A program made the position numbers and the translations under genes. Positions 1 through 11,668 of a stretch of DNA of 64,000 nt are shown piece by piece. The first letter of the stretch is position 1, and the number at the start of each line of letters is the position of its first letter. Source of the DNA: Methylobacteriaceae bacterium (lineage in GTDB: Bacteria > Pseudomonadota > Alphaproteobacteria > Rhizobiales > Beijerinckiaceae); assembly GCA_020638135.1 (NCBI GenBank), contig JACKJE010000017.1, positions 1 through 64,000 on the forward strand. The letters run 5' to 3'. Under the pieces are notes generated by a model that was given only the letters and a program-made list of their open reading frames with translations, searched no databases and had not been told where the DNA came from.

Positions 1-2410
1 ATGACCGTCGATCTCGGCGCGGGCGTCGGCCGCTCCTTCGCGCCGGAGCGCGCAGACGAGAACGCCAATGTGTTCGAAGCGGCTGTCAGGCACATCGAGA
101 CTTTGCGCGAAACCGGCAAGCGCGTGATCCTCGCCGGCTGGTCGGACGGGTCGCGCGAGCGGCTCGGTCATGTCATGGCCGAGCACGGCCTGAAGAAAAT
201 CGAACCCGTTTCCTCGCTCGCGCAGACCATCGGGCTCAAGGGCGTCGCACTCGCCGTCATCGGGCTCGAACAGGGTTTTGTCGCCGGCGATCTCGCCGTC
301 ATCGGCGAACAAGACATTCTGGGCGACCGCCTCGTGCGTTCGCGCAAGCGGCACAAGCGCGAAAATGTGCTGCAGGAGGTCGGCGCTCTGAGCGCGGGCG
401 ATCTCGTCGTGCATGTCGACCACGGCATCGGCCGTTTCGTCGGGCTCACGCAGATCCAGGCGATCGGCGTTCCGCACGATTGCCTCGAACTGCATTACGC
501 CGGCGGCGACAAGCTCTATCTGCCGGTCGAAAATCTCGAACTTCTGTCGCGCTACGGTTCGGAGGACGAAGAAGCACAGCTCGACCGGCTCGGCGGCGTC
601 GGCTGGCAGACGCGCAAGGCGCGGATGAAGAAGCGCATCCGCGAGATCGCGCATGGGCTGATCAAGCTCGCGGCGCAACGTATGCTGCGCAAGGCGCCCG
701 TCATGACGCCGCCATCCGGCCTCTACGACGAATTCTGCGCGAAGTTTCCCTATGACGAGACGGAGGATCAGGACGCCGCGATCGAAGCGACGCTGGACGA
801 CATGGCGGCTGGCCGGCCAATGGATCGCCTGATCTGCGGCGACGTCGGCTTCGGCAAGACGGAGGTCGCGCTGCGCGCCGCCTTTACCGGCGTCATGGCG
901 GGCAAGCAGGTCGCGGTCGTCGTGCCGACCACGCTTCTCGCGCGCCAGCACTACAGGACATTCACGCAGCGCTTCGCCGGCCTGCCGGTGAAGGTCGCGC
1001 AGATGTCGCGCATGGTGTCGTCGGCCGATCTCAAGGCTGCCAAGACGGGCGCGGCGTCGGGCGAGGTCGACATTGTCGTCGGCACGCATGCCGTGCTCGG
1101 CAAGACCGTGTCGTTCAAGGACCTCGGTCTCGTTGTCATCGACGAGGAGCAGCATTTCGGCGTCGGGCACAAGGAACGGCTGAAGGAATTGCGTGCGGAA
1201 GTGCATGTGCTGACGCTGTCAGCCACGCCCATTCCGCGCACGCTGCAGCTTGCGCTGACCGGCGTGCGCGAACTCTCGATCATCGCGACGCCGCCGGTCG
1301 ATCGCCTCGCCGTGCGCACTTTCGTCACGCCGTTTGATGAGCTGATCGTACGCGAGGCGCTGTTGCGCGAGCGCTATCGCGGCGGGCAGAGCTTCTACGT
1401 GTGCCCGCGCATCGAAGATCTCGACGAAGCCGCAGCTTTCCTGCGGACAAAATCATTCCGGAAGCGAAATTCGTGATCGCGCATGGCCAGATGAGCGCGA
1501 CCGAACTCGAAGAGAAGATGAGCGCGTTCTACGACGGCAAGTACGATATTCTCGTCTCGACCGCGATCGTGGGATCCGGCCTCGATATCCCGACCGCCAA
1601 CACGATGATCGTGCATCGCGCCGACATGTTCGGCCTCGGCCAGCTCTATCAGCTGCGCGGCGCGCGTCGGCCGCTCCAAGACGCGCGCCTATGCGCTGTT
1701 CACCGTGCCGGCGAAGCGCCAGATGACGCCGCAGGCGGAGGAAGCGCCTGAAGGTGCTGCAATCGCTCGATACGCTCGGCGCGGGCTTCCAGCTCGCCAG
1801 CCACGATCTCGACATCCGCGGCGCCGGCAATCTGCTCGGCGACGAACAGTCCGGGCATATCAAGGAAGTCGGCTACGAACTCTACCAGCAGATGCTGACC
1901 GACGCGATCGAGGCCCTGAAGGCGGGCGACGAGGAGCCGGCGGAGGAATTGTGGTCGCCGACGATCACGGTCGGCGCGCCGGTCACGATCCCGGAAACTT
2001 ACGTCGAAGATCTGCAATTGCGCCTGCAGCTCTACCGGCGCCTGTCGGGCATCGTCGACGAGGCGGAAATCGAATCCTTCGCCGCCGAGATGATCGACCG
2101 CTTCGGGCCGCTGCCGCCGGAAGTCGAGCAGCTCATGGAGATCGTCGCCATCAAGGCGCTGGCGCGACAGGCGCATGTCGAAAAGGTGGAGGCCGGGCCG
2201 AAGGGCGTCATCGTCGCCTTCCGCGACAATAGCTTCGCGAATCCGGCCGGCCTCGTGCGCTTCGTCGCCGAACAAGGCAATCGCGCCAAGGTGCGGCCGG
2301 ACATGAAGATCGTGTTTACGGGCGATTTCGACGAGACGCACGAACGGCTGGAGGCCTCGCGCCGCCTGCTGCGCACGCTGGTGGCGCTGGCGCAGAAAAA
2401 GGCGGCTTGA
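1..2410 (+). CDS. mfd: Transcription-repair coupling factor Mfd, 5' end outside window, three frameshifts
   Basis: Mfd is an ATP-driven DNA translocase that removes RNA polymerase stalled at DNA damage and recruits UvrA. The visible part covers the end of the N-terminal region, the RNAP-interaction domain (HVDHGIGRFVGL), the helicase core with Walker A GDVGFGKTE, the DEEQ box and the LTLSATPIPRTLQLALTG stretch, and the C-terminal TRCF domain (IRGAGNLLGDEQSGHIKEVG). Base 1 lies inside the gene, so the first ATG is not the true start. The frame changes near 1445, near 1665 and near 1747 (frames 1, 3, 1, 2), while the protein continues without loss on either side. The usual VESGLDIP reads VGSGLDIP here. 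The stop is TGA at 2408. Confidence 0.93.
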
Positions 2411-2533
2411 GGCGGGTTGGCCTGCGCCTCAGCTGCTCCCGCGCCTTGAGTGGACGCTGGCCTGCGCCTCGCGGTCCCGCCTCGCAAAAACGCAGATTGC
2501 GCGCACATTGCGCCGCCAAAGGAACCTCCGTCC

Positions 2534-3196
2534 GTGACCGAGCTGCCGCCCCTGCCTCCGCCCCATCCGCCGCGCCCGCGCGGCATCGGCGCGCGCATCC
2601 GCGCCTATTTCCTCACGGGGCTGGTGATCGCGGGCCCGCTTGCGGTCACGGCCTGGCTCGTCTTCTGGTTCATCGACACGGTCGACCACTGGATCCGGCC
2701 TTTGCTGCCGGTGACGCTCTGGCCCGACATCTATCTCGTGAAGGACATTCCCGGCGTCGGCGTCGTCATCGCCTTCGTCGGCTTGACGCTGCTCGGCTTT
2801 CTCGCCGCCAACCTGCTCGGACGCTCGCTGATCCGACTCAGCGAAACGATTCTTGACCGAATGCCGGTCGTGCGCGGCATCTACAAGAGCGTGAAGCAGC
2901 TCTTCGAGACCGTATTCTCGCAGCAGGGAACGGGCTTCCGCAAGGTCGGACTGGTGCAGTATCCGATGAAGGGCCAGTGGACGCTGGTCTTCATCTCGAC
3001 GCCGCCCGGCGAGACGGTGAAGGCGGCGATCGGCGCGGGCGAGACGCCGTATATTTCCGTCTTCCTGCCCTGTACGCCCAACCCGACAACCGGCTTTTAT
3101 TTCTACCTGCCGGCGTCGGAAGTGATCGAGATCGACATGTCGCCGGATGCGGCGGCGAAACTCATCATGTCGGCTGGCCTGATCCAGCCCGAGTGA
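2534..3196 (+). CDS. DUF502 family membrane protein
   Basis: This integral membrane protein of unknown function belongs to the DUF502 family. A proline-rich N-terminus (ELPPLPPPHPPRPRG) precedes two hydrophobic segments (YFLTGLVIAGPLAVTAWLVF, then GVVIAFVGLTLLGFLAANL). The family signature follows (DRMPVVRGIYKSVKQLFETV and FLPCTPNPTTGFYFYLPASEV). I chose the GTG at 2534 because AAAGGA lies just upstream and the family usually begins close to this proline stretch; an upstream ATG at 2450 would add an unlike leader. It follows mfd by about 120 bases in the same direction and may share its transcript. Confidence 0.85.
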   Translation: MTELPPLPPPHPPRPRGIGARIRAYFLTGLVIAGPLAVTAWLVFWFIDTVDHWIRPLLPVTLWPDIYLVKDIPGVGVVIAFVGLTLLGFLAANLLGRSLIRLSETILDRMPVVRGIYKSVKQLFETVFSQQGTGFRKVGLVQYPMKGQWTLVFISTPPGETVKAAIGAGETPYISVFLPCTPNPTTGFYFYLPASEVIEIDMSPDAAAKLIMSAGLIQPE

Positions 3197-3298
3197 AGGC
3201 GCTGACGAAGAACTGGCTGGCGCTGCGCTCGTGGAGAAGTCGACGCGCGGGAAGAACGGCAAGCGGCCCGACAGAAGCCGCGCTGCTGCTTCGTCTGA

Positions 3299-3370
3299 AC
3301 GGCGAGGCAATCCAGAAGCCGCGTTGACCAGCATTCGGCGGTCGCTTCGCAATCGCCCGCAATGACGGCC
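3299..3370. repeat. Putative dispersed intergenic repeat (GTCATTGCG...GGATTGCC type)
   Basis: Read on the minus strand this stretch begins GTCATTGCGGGCGATTGCG and ends near CTTCTGGATTGCCTCGCCG. That matches the general form of short repeats scattered between genes in many proteobacteria, in which GTCATTGCGAGCGAAGCG is followed by GCAATCCAG. Only one copy is visible in this window, so calling it a repeat rests on recall of the motif. It sits where the SGNH reading frame should end. Confidence 0.4.
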
Positions 3371-4574
3371 GATTTCGGCTTCAGCTTCGAACGAGGCGAT
3401 GATCGCGCGGATCTTTGCGATCAATTCGGGATTGCGCTGCTCCCACACGATCACGCGCGCCTCGTCGGCGCTGAGGCGCGCATCCGTCGTCGTTTCCGAT
3501 AGCGGCGCGCCGAAGGGAGGCATTGAAGCCGGCCATGGCCGGTCCAACACGCGCGACGCGATCATGTCGCCGACGCTGGGCCGGAAGTGCAGGACTTCGA
3601 AGAAGTAGGGCGAACGGTCGAGCGGACCGCCACGTTTGAACATTTCGAGCGCGACCGGGCCGACTTCGCTGAAGTCGAAGGCGCGCACGCGCGCGCCCTC
3701 GCCTTTTCCGGCGTCCTCGACGGTCGCGGCCAGCGCCTTCTTCCAGTCCCGGAAGCGTTGCTGATAGCCCAAGAGATCGAACATGGCGCGGCGCGAGACG
3801 TGGACCGGCGGCAAGACGATATCAACCGCAATGCCCTTCCGGCGCGCCGCGCGCAACGCATCGACGATACGCTTCAGGCGCGCCTGCAATTGGCCCGCGT
3901 AGGAATCGCGCGGCAGGAACATGTAGGACGGGAACCACGCCTTCATGCTCGGCAGCTCCCAGAAATCCTCACCCCCTATCAGGTTTTTCCTGTCCTGCAG
4001 CGCATAGTGATAGAAGCCGTCTGTATCGATGTAGAAGGCCTGCTTGCCCATGACGCCGCCGATCGTCTTGCGCAACGCTTCCCAGGACAGCGCGTGCATC
4101 AGCCGGCCGCGCCAGGGCGATGCGCCGCCGAACAGGCTCTCGTTGAGATCGGCGGGCGCGGCTTCCTCACGGAAGAATTCCTCGAAATCGATCGCCCAGA
4201 TCACATGCGCGACCTTTGGTTCTCGCGCGGCGATGGCGGTCAAAATGGTCGCCGCTTCATTCGAATGCGAGCCGTTGAGGCCGGCATTGTAGGCGTTGAG
4301 CCCGCTCATCGTCTGCGTATGCGGGTCGAAGCCGAAGACGGCGCGCGAGGAGCCGAGGAAGACGACGTCGAGCGGCCTTTCGCGCCTGAAATATTCGAGG
4401 CCCTTGAGGACGCGGTCGCCGTTGCTGGTCAGCCGCAGTTCCAGGTTTTCGAAATTGTGCGGAACAAGGCGCGTGCCGAAAATGGCGAACACGTCGCCGG
4501 CGGCCGCGATCGCCGCTATCGCGCCGAAGAGCGCGAGCGTGACGCCGAAGGCGGTGGCGAGCCAGCGGCGCATG
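3366..4574 (-). CDS. SGNH-type acyltransferase partner of MBOAT protein, 3' end uncertain
   Basis: This is a membrane-anchored periplasmic protein of the SGNH/AlgJ-AlgX/DltD-like kind that works with MBOAT proteins to acylate secreted polysaccharide. It has one N-terminal membrane segment (residues about 3-30), then VVFLGSSRAVFGFDP carrying the block I serine, VIWAIDFEEFF, VDIVLPPVHVSRR, and a late VLHFRPSVGD carrying the candidate catalytic histidine. The ATG at 4574 lies one base after the stop of the MBOAT gene, so the two are surely co-transcribed. Family-like sequence fades near 3370. The frame then stays open to 2429, antisense to the DUF502 gene, which is not credible as coding; an indel or an inserted repeat probably hides the true stop. 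Confidence 0.7.
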
Positions 4575-4575
4575 G

Positions 4576-6042
4576 TCAGAACCGGAAGTAGAGGAATTCG
4601 GACGTCTGCCAGGAGAAGAGCTCCACGGCGACGATGCCGATTGCGAGAAAAACCGCCCACGCAGGCGATGGCCAGGCGAACAGTGTCGGCGCAAAGCGCG
4701 GCGCCGGCGCGGGCGCACCGAGGGTGGGATGATAGGCGCGCAATATCTGGCGCGCATTCGGCAGGACCACGCAGGCGATCAGCAGCGCGACGCCCGCGGC
4801 AAGACCGCCCGGCGCAACGCCGATCTGGTCGAGGCGCAGGCCTTTGAGGCCGATCATGCCCGCCATCATCACGCCGGCCTCGCCGGCGCTGTCGGCGCGG
4901 AACGGCGCCCAGGCGATCAGCACGGCAGCGAGCGTCAGCAGGCGCGCGAAGAACGGCGGCAGGCGCCAGGGGAAATGACGCTCCCAGACATGCGCGATCA
5001 ACAGATAGAGGCCGTGCAGGCCGCCCCAGATGATGAACGTGTAATTGGCGCCGTGCCAGAGGCCGCCGAGCAGCATGGTGGCCATGAGATTGATCGCGCG
5101 ATGCGTCTCGCCGCGCCGGTTGCCGCCGAGCGGAATGTAGACGTAATCGCGTAGAAAACGCGACAGGGTCATGTGCCAGCGACGCCAGAATTCGACGATG
5201 GACATCGAGGCGTAAGGCGAGTCGAAATTGGCCGGCAGGCGCACGCCGAACAGGCGCGCAAGCCCGATCGCCATGTCGCTGTAGCCGGAAAAATCGAAAT
5301 AGAGCTGGACGCCGTAGCAGAGCGCGCCCTGCCAGGCCAGCGCAAGCCCGACATCGCCGACGCGCGCAGTGGCGAAGGCGGGCTCGACGAAGGGCGAAAT
5401 ATTGTCGGCCACCACCACTTTCTTGATGAGGCCGATGGCGAGCAGCGCGAAGCCGACCGCGTAATTCGTCCAGCGCGCATCGGCTTCGACATGCGCGGGC
5501 GCCGTCAGCTTGCGGAACTGCGGCATGACCTCGGCGTGATGGACGATCGGGCCGGCGATGAGCTGCGGGAAGAAGAAGACGAACAGCGCGAAGTCGAGGA
5601 AGCGCCCGCTCCGCGCCTTGCCGACGTAGATGTCGGAAATGTAGGCGATCTTCTGAAAGGTGAAGAAGGAAATGCCGAGCGGCAGGAAGACGTGCAGCAG
5701 CGGCGCGCGAATGCCGGTGATGTCGGCGAAGCTCGAGATGAAGAAGTCGGCGTATTTGTAATAGCCGAGCAGCGCGAGATTGCCTGATATCGCGGCGATG
5801 AACAGAAGCCGTCGCGTTCGGCCGTGCGCCTGATCGATGAAGCGGCCGGCGAGATAATTGGCGGTCATGGCCGCCGCCAGCAGCCAGAAATAGGCGATGC
5901 TCCAATAGCCGTAGAACACACAGGAGGCCGCCAGCAGCCAGGCCACGCACAATTCGTTCGAGCCGCGGCGCTGCAGCGCCACGAAGCCGCCGAGCGTGAC
6001 GGGCAGGAAGACCAGCAGGAACTGCCAGGAGGTGAAAAGCAT
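4576..6042 (-). CDS. MBOAT family membrane O-acyltransferase (AlgI/DltB type)
   Basis: This multipass inner-membrane protein of 488 residues has the length and hydrophobic pattern of AlgI-type MBOAT proteins, which pass acyl groups (usually acetyl) across the membrane to an extracellular polysaccharide. Visible landmarks are FLPLGISFFTFQKIAYISDIY, YFDFSGYSDMAIGLARLFG, EFWRRWHMTLSRFLRDYVYI and LLGGLWHGANYTFIIWGGLHG, the last with the conserved membrane histidine. The ATG at 6042 opens the frame and is followed by a typical hydrophobic start (LFTSWQFLLVFLPVTLGG). The partner SGNH gene follows after one base. The acceptor polymer is not evident, because no polymer synthase lies nearby. Confidence 0.92.
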   Translation of the reverse strand: MLFTSWQFLLVFLPVTLGGFVALQRRGSNELCVAWLLAASCVFYGYWSIAYFWLLAAAMTANYLAGRFIDQAHGRTRRLLFIAAISGNLALLGYYKYADFFISSFADITGIRAPLLHVFLPLGISFFTFQKIAYISDIYVGKARSGRFLDFALFVFFFPQLIAGPIVHHAEVMPQFRKLTAPAHVEADARWTNYAVGFALLAIGLIKKVVVADNISPFVEPAFATARVGDVGLALAWQGALCYGVQLYFDFSGYSDMAIGLARLFGVRLPANFDSPYASMSIVEFWRRWHMTLSRFLRDYVYIPLGGNRRGETHRAINLMATMLLGGLWHGANYTFIIWGGLHGLYLLIAHVWERHFPWRLPPFFARLLTLAAVLIAWAPFRADSAGEAGVMMAGMIGLKGLRLDQIGVAPGGLAAGVALLIACVVLPNARQILRAYHPTLGAPAPAPRFAPTLFAWPSPAWAVFLAIGIVAVELFSWQTSEFLYFRF

Positions 6043-6180
6043 TCGGGCCTGCTCTAGCGCGGGCTGCTCGGATGCGTCTCCCCTTCCCCTTGTAGGGAGG
6101 GCAAGAGCGGCCCGACCGCAGCCAGCGTCGGAATTGGAGGCGCCCCGTCTACACGATATTGGCCGACAGCCGAAATCCGC

Positions 6181-7697
6181 TCAGGAGACGGCCGGCGCGC
6201 CGGTCAGCGCGCGCCAGACTTTCGGCAGCTTTTCCGGCAGATCCTCCGCGATCAGGCCGGGGCCGAACAGGTTCGCCGCCTCGCCGTGCATCCAGACGCC
6301 GGCGCAGGCGGCCTCGAATGCCGGCATGGCCTGCGCGAGGAGGCCGCAGATCATGCCGGCCAGAACGTCGCCGGAGCCCGCGGTGGCCAGCCAGGCTGGC
6401 GCATTGGAGGCGATGGCCGCGCGGCCGTCGGGATGGGCGACGACCGTATCTGGCCCCTTGAAGACGACGATGGCGCCGGATTTCTCAGCGGCCTCTCGCG
6501 TCCGCGCGAGCTTGTCGGCGTCGTCGCGGCCGAACAGGCGCGCGAATTCGCCGGCATGCGGGGTGAGGACAACGGGACCGTTCGCGCCCTTGATCGCGGC
6601 GAACAAACGCGCGGGGACGCCGGCGAAGGCGGTCAGCGCATCGGCGTCCAGCACGGTCGCGCGAGACAACGCGCCCGGCGCCAGCGCCGTCTCGACCAGC
6701 GCGCAGGTCGCCTCGCCGACGCCCAGCCCAGGCCGAGCGCGACGGCGTTCTTGCGGGCGTCTGCAAGGAGTTCGGCAAGCCCCTTCGGACCGTCGCTGCG
6801 GCGAACCATGATGGCCATCAGGGCGGCGGCGTTGACCAGAAGCGCATCCGACGGCGAGGCGACGGTCACGAGGCCGGCGCCCGCCCGCAAGGCGCCCCGC
6901 GCCGCCAATCGCGCCGCGCCTGTCGCGGCGAGCCCGCCGGATACGACGACCGCGTGGCCGCGTGAATATTTGTGCGCGTCGATGCGCGGGACCGGCAGCA
7001 CTGCGCGCCAGAGCGCGGGGATATTGTGGAAGGCCGTGGGGGCGATGGCGCCGAGGACATCGTCCGCTATGCCGATATCGGCGCATACCGGCGTTCCACA
7101 CAGTGCGCGGCCCGGCATCAACAGATGCGCAGGCTTGAGGCGAAAGAACGTGACGGTTTCGTCCGCCTCGATCGCAGCGCCGCGCACGGCGCCCGTCGTG
7201 CCGTCGAGACCGGAGGGAACGTCGACCGCCAGGACGCAGCCGCCGCCCGCATGACGCCAAGTGTTGACGCGTTCGACGAGATCGCGCGCCGCGCCGTCGA
7301 GATCGCGCGCGAGACCGGCGCCGAACAGCGCGTCGATCACGAGATCGGCCTGTTCGATGTCGAAGAGATCGATCGGCGGCGCGTCGCGGTTCCAGAGTTC
7401 GTAAGCCCAGGCCGCGTCGCCCTTCAACGCGCCGGGATCGCCGAGCGTGTGCGCCTCGACATCGAATCCCATTTCGAGCAGCACATGCGCAGCGACATAG
7501 CCGTCGCCCCCGTTGTTGCCGGGGCCGCACAAGACTTCGATCTTCACGCCGCCGCGTCTGCGGATGAGATGCGCGGCGCGATCGGCGACGGCGCGACCGG
7601 CCGCCTCCATCAGTTTGGCGCCGGGAGGCTTGCCCGCAGCGATCGTCAGCCGATCTGCCTCCGCCATTTCCTTCGTCGTGAGGATTTCGATCTTCAT
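6181..7697 (-). CDS. nnr: Bifunctional NAD(P)H-hydrate epimerase/dehydratase, one frameshift
   Basis: The enzyme repairs hydrated NADH and NADPH. The N-terminal YjeF domain (about residues 1-215) epimerises the R form and carries CGPGNNGGDGYVAA. The C-terminal ribokinase-like domain dehydrates the S form using ATP or ADP and carries LTPHAGEFARLFG and the GSGDVLAGMICGLL signature. The ATG at 7697 gives MKIEILTTKEMAEADR, the usual family start. The frame shifts by one base near 6725 (GLG, then GVGEATCALVE in the next frame); both halves otherwise fit a single protein of about 505 residues. It is probably one intact gene with a sequencing indel. Confidence 0.9.
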
Positions 7698-8263
7698 GCG
7701 CGTCTCTCGCGAGGCGACGTTTCGTTCGACGTCGTATCCATGCGCCACACCGTCGGCGTTCGCGCGCCGCCGGTCAATTAAGGTCTCTGTAACTCTATCG
7801 ACACGGCGCGTCGACTTTGATCCGACGCAATCGCTTTCCGCTTGACAGAAATGAAGACGAGGCGGAGCATATCCGCAATGCAATCGTCGGCTTCAGCGAG
7901 TGCGCAGGCCTCGGGAAACGGCGGTATCGGCGGGCTTTCGAAAGGGCTTGGCCGCGCAGATGGGTGGGAACGCAAGTTCTCGTTCAACAGCGAAAGCAGG
8001 AGATGACTCCACCGGACAAGGACGCGTGACTCCTTGGCAATGGGAGTCGCCGGTAGTGTGCACGGGAACAGATATCGGCCCCTGCACGTTGCACAACATG
8101 ACTTCGACATAGCGGGATGGCGTCGCAACGGCTACGCGAAGGCTGTCTCGAATCTTGACTGGTCAATCCAGACAATTTCGCAACATGGCGAAACTAGAGG
8201 GTCCCGCGACGCATCAGGCGCCGGGACCCGTTTCGTTTGTAACGGTCGTTTTGCCTGCGACCA
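7698..8263. other. Gene-free stretch between nnr and the MetE-like gene
   Basis: No convincing gene lies in these 566 bases. The short open frames here lack family resemblance and have poor starts. The part near 7795-7850 reads TTGATCCGACGCAATCGCTTT, which recalls dispersed repeats next to alphaproteobacterial genes, but only one copy is seen. A hairpin at 8199-8229 probably ends transcription from the right. The promoter of nnr should lie within the first 150 bases. Confidence 0.4.
8199..8229. terminator. Hairpin, probable terminator after the MetE-like gene
   Basis: GGGTCCCG at 8199-8206 pairs with CGGGACCC at 8222-8229 around a 15-base loop. On the plus strand it is followed by GTTTCGTTTG, on the minus strand by TCTAGTTTCG. 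It lies 35 bases past the stop of the minus-strand MetE-like gene. Confidence 0.45.
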
Positions 8264-9412
8264 TCAACCCCAGACCTTGCGCGCCGTCTCCATCATCACG
8301 TCGATCTTGCGCCATTGCGCGCTCACGCTCAGCGCGTTACCGCCGATGCCCGACGCAAATCCGCACTGCGGCGACAGGGCGAGCTGATCGAGCGGACAGA
8401 AGCGCGCGGCCTCGTCGATGCGGCGGCGCAGGTCGTCGACCGTCTCGATCTCGCCGCTCTTGGTGGTGACGAGGCCGAGCACGACGATTGTTCCCTTGCG
8501 CACGAAGCGCAGCGGATCGAAGGAGCCGGCGCGTTCTGAATCATATTCCAGCAGCAGGCGATCGTAGATCAGCCCGCCGAATACCGCTTCGGCGATCGCG
8601 TCGTAATGGCCTTCGCGGTGCCACATGCTCGCGCGATTGCCGCGGCAGATGTGCAGGCCGAACACCGCCTTGCCCTGCATGCCCGCGATCACCGCATTGT
8701 CGGCGTCAATCGCGGCTTTCAGGCTTTTGAGCGGATCCTCGCCGCGCGCCGCCATGCGCGCGAGAGTGGCGGGATCGACGTAGCCGGTGAAGCTCGGCTC
8801 GTCGATCTGCACATAATCGCAACCGTCGGCCACCAGTTCCTCGACCATGCGCCGCTGGATAGCCACGACATCGGCGAGGAAGGACGCGCTGTCGGCATAG
8901 TGCGGCGCGGATTTTTCTATGTCGCACATCTGGCGCACGCGATCGGGACCCATCAGGGTGATCTTGACGGGGCGCGAGGCGACCTGCCGCAGGTACTTCA
9001 GTTCGCGCAGCGGGAAGCTTTCCTCCAGTGCAATCCTGGCCGATGCCGGAACCTTGAAGGATTCCACGGCGTCGGCGCCGCGCTGCAAAGGCTTTTCACC
9101 GGCGCCGATATTGTCGGGAAATTGCAGGAAATGGCGCCAGGCGCCCTCCCACAGATCCCAGCCCGAGACCCGCGAAAAACTCACCTGCCAGTTGAGCCGG
9201 CGATATTCGCCATCGGTCACGACGGGCAGTCCATGCGCCTCCTGCTCGGCGACAACCGTGCGGATCGCCTCGTCCTGCGCGGCCGCCAGCGCGGCGTCGT
9301 CGATCTGGCCGCGCGCGCGGCGCAGAAAGGCCGCCTTCAGCTCCTCGGGCCGCAGCAGGCTGCCGACGTGATCAACGCGCGTATCCCGCACGAACCCCTG
9401 CGCCCTGCTCAT
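8264..9412 (-). CDS. MetE C-terminal-like cobalamin-independent methyltransferase
   Basis: The protein of about 382 residues matches only the catalytic half of cobalamin-independent methionine synthase, as in the YxjG/YxjH group. It would transfer a methyl group to a thiol held at zinc. Visible motifs are RVDHVGSLLRPEEL near the N-terminus, DGEYRRLNW, YVQIDEPSFTGY, and the zinc-site elements GLHICRGN (His, Cys), LLEYDSERAG (Glu) and LALSPQCGFAS (Cys). I start at the ATG at 9412 (MSRAQGF), because the in-frame extension to 9487 is not family-like. It diverges from the monooxygenase cluster over 98 bases, so shared regulation is possible. The methyl donor and acceptor are unknown; members of this group also act outside methionine synthesis. 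Confidence 0.82.
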   Translation of the reverse strand: MSRAQGFVRDTRVDHVGSLLRPEELKAAFLRRARGQIDDAALAAAQDEAIRTVVAEQEAHGLPVVTDGEYRRLNWQVSFSRVSGWDLWEGAWRHFLQFPDNIGAGEKPLQRGADAVESFKVPASARIALEESFPLRELKYLRQVASRPVKITLMGPDRVRQMCDIEKSAPHYADSASFLADVVAIQRRMVEELVADGCDYVQIDEPSFTGYVDPATLARMAARGEDPLKSLKAAIDADNAVIAGMQGKAVFGLHICRGNRASMWHREGHYDAIAEAVFGGLIYDRLLLEYDSERAGSFDPLRFVRKGTIVVLGLVTTKSGEIETVDDLRRRIDEAARFCPLDQLALSPQCGFASGIGGNALSVSAQWRKIDVMMETARKVWG

Positions 9413-9510
9413 GCCGCCCTCCCATTCCGCCGGCCTTCCCCCATCCGAAGGGATAAGGTTAGATTTTCCGACCGGATCATCCGACAATCATAATCCAGAC
9501 GGAAACGCCC

Positions 9511-11319
<1,809 letters not shown>

Positions 11320-11338
11320 GAGACGAGAGCTACCGGGC

Positions 11339-11668
11339 GTGATCAATCAATTGCGTCTCTACGACATCGATCCGGAGCTGGAAGCCCGCTTTCTGGCGCG
11401 CTTCGAACACCATGCCCAGCGGATCATGCGGGAGCGCTACGGTTTCCGCATTCGCGCCATGTGGCTCGCGCGCGAGGAGAAGCGCCTCAGGTTCGTCTAT
11501 CTGCTTTCCTGGAAGGACGAAGCCGAAATGCGTGCGCAATGGGCGGCGTTCATGGCCGACGAGGAATGGTCGCGGATCAAGGTAGAGAGTCGCACCGGCT
11601 CTCGCGAACCCGTGCTCAGTATCGAAGAGATGGTTCTCGACGCGGTCGGGTTTTCGGAGGCGATATGA
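11339..11668 (+). CDS. NIPSNAP family protein
   Basis: This small soluble protein of 109 residues starts INQLRLYDIDPELEARFLARF and continues MRERYGFRIRAMW, FVYLLSWKDEAEMRAQWAAF, which is the ferredoxin-like NIPSNAP layout. Such proteins often sit in degradation operons, with a proposed but unproven binding or catalytic role. I use the GTG at 11339, since no ATG gives a sensible start; an ORF beginning within the monooxygenase end at 11279 is longer but adds unlike residues. Its TGA overlaps the ATG of the hydratase gene (ATGA at 11665-11668), which indicates translational coupling. Confidence 0.75.
   Translation: MINQLRLYDIDPELEARFLARFEHHAQRIMRERYGFRIRAMWLAREEKRLRFVYLLSWKDEAEMRAQWAAFMADEEWSRIKVESRTGSREPVLSIEEMVLDAVGFSEAI

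Noticed and set aside
3587..4591. Plus-strand open frame of 334 residues
   Set aside because: Antisense of the SGNH gene, with no plausible domain.
2429..5950. Minus-strand open frame of 1173 residues
   Set aside because: Only the part from about 4574 to 3370 is family-like; the rest is the shadow of the MBOAT gene and the antisense of DUF502.
7817..8387. Small open frames between nnr and the MetE-like gene
   Set aside because: No ribosome site, no family resemblance, and different frames on both strands are equally open.
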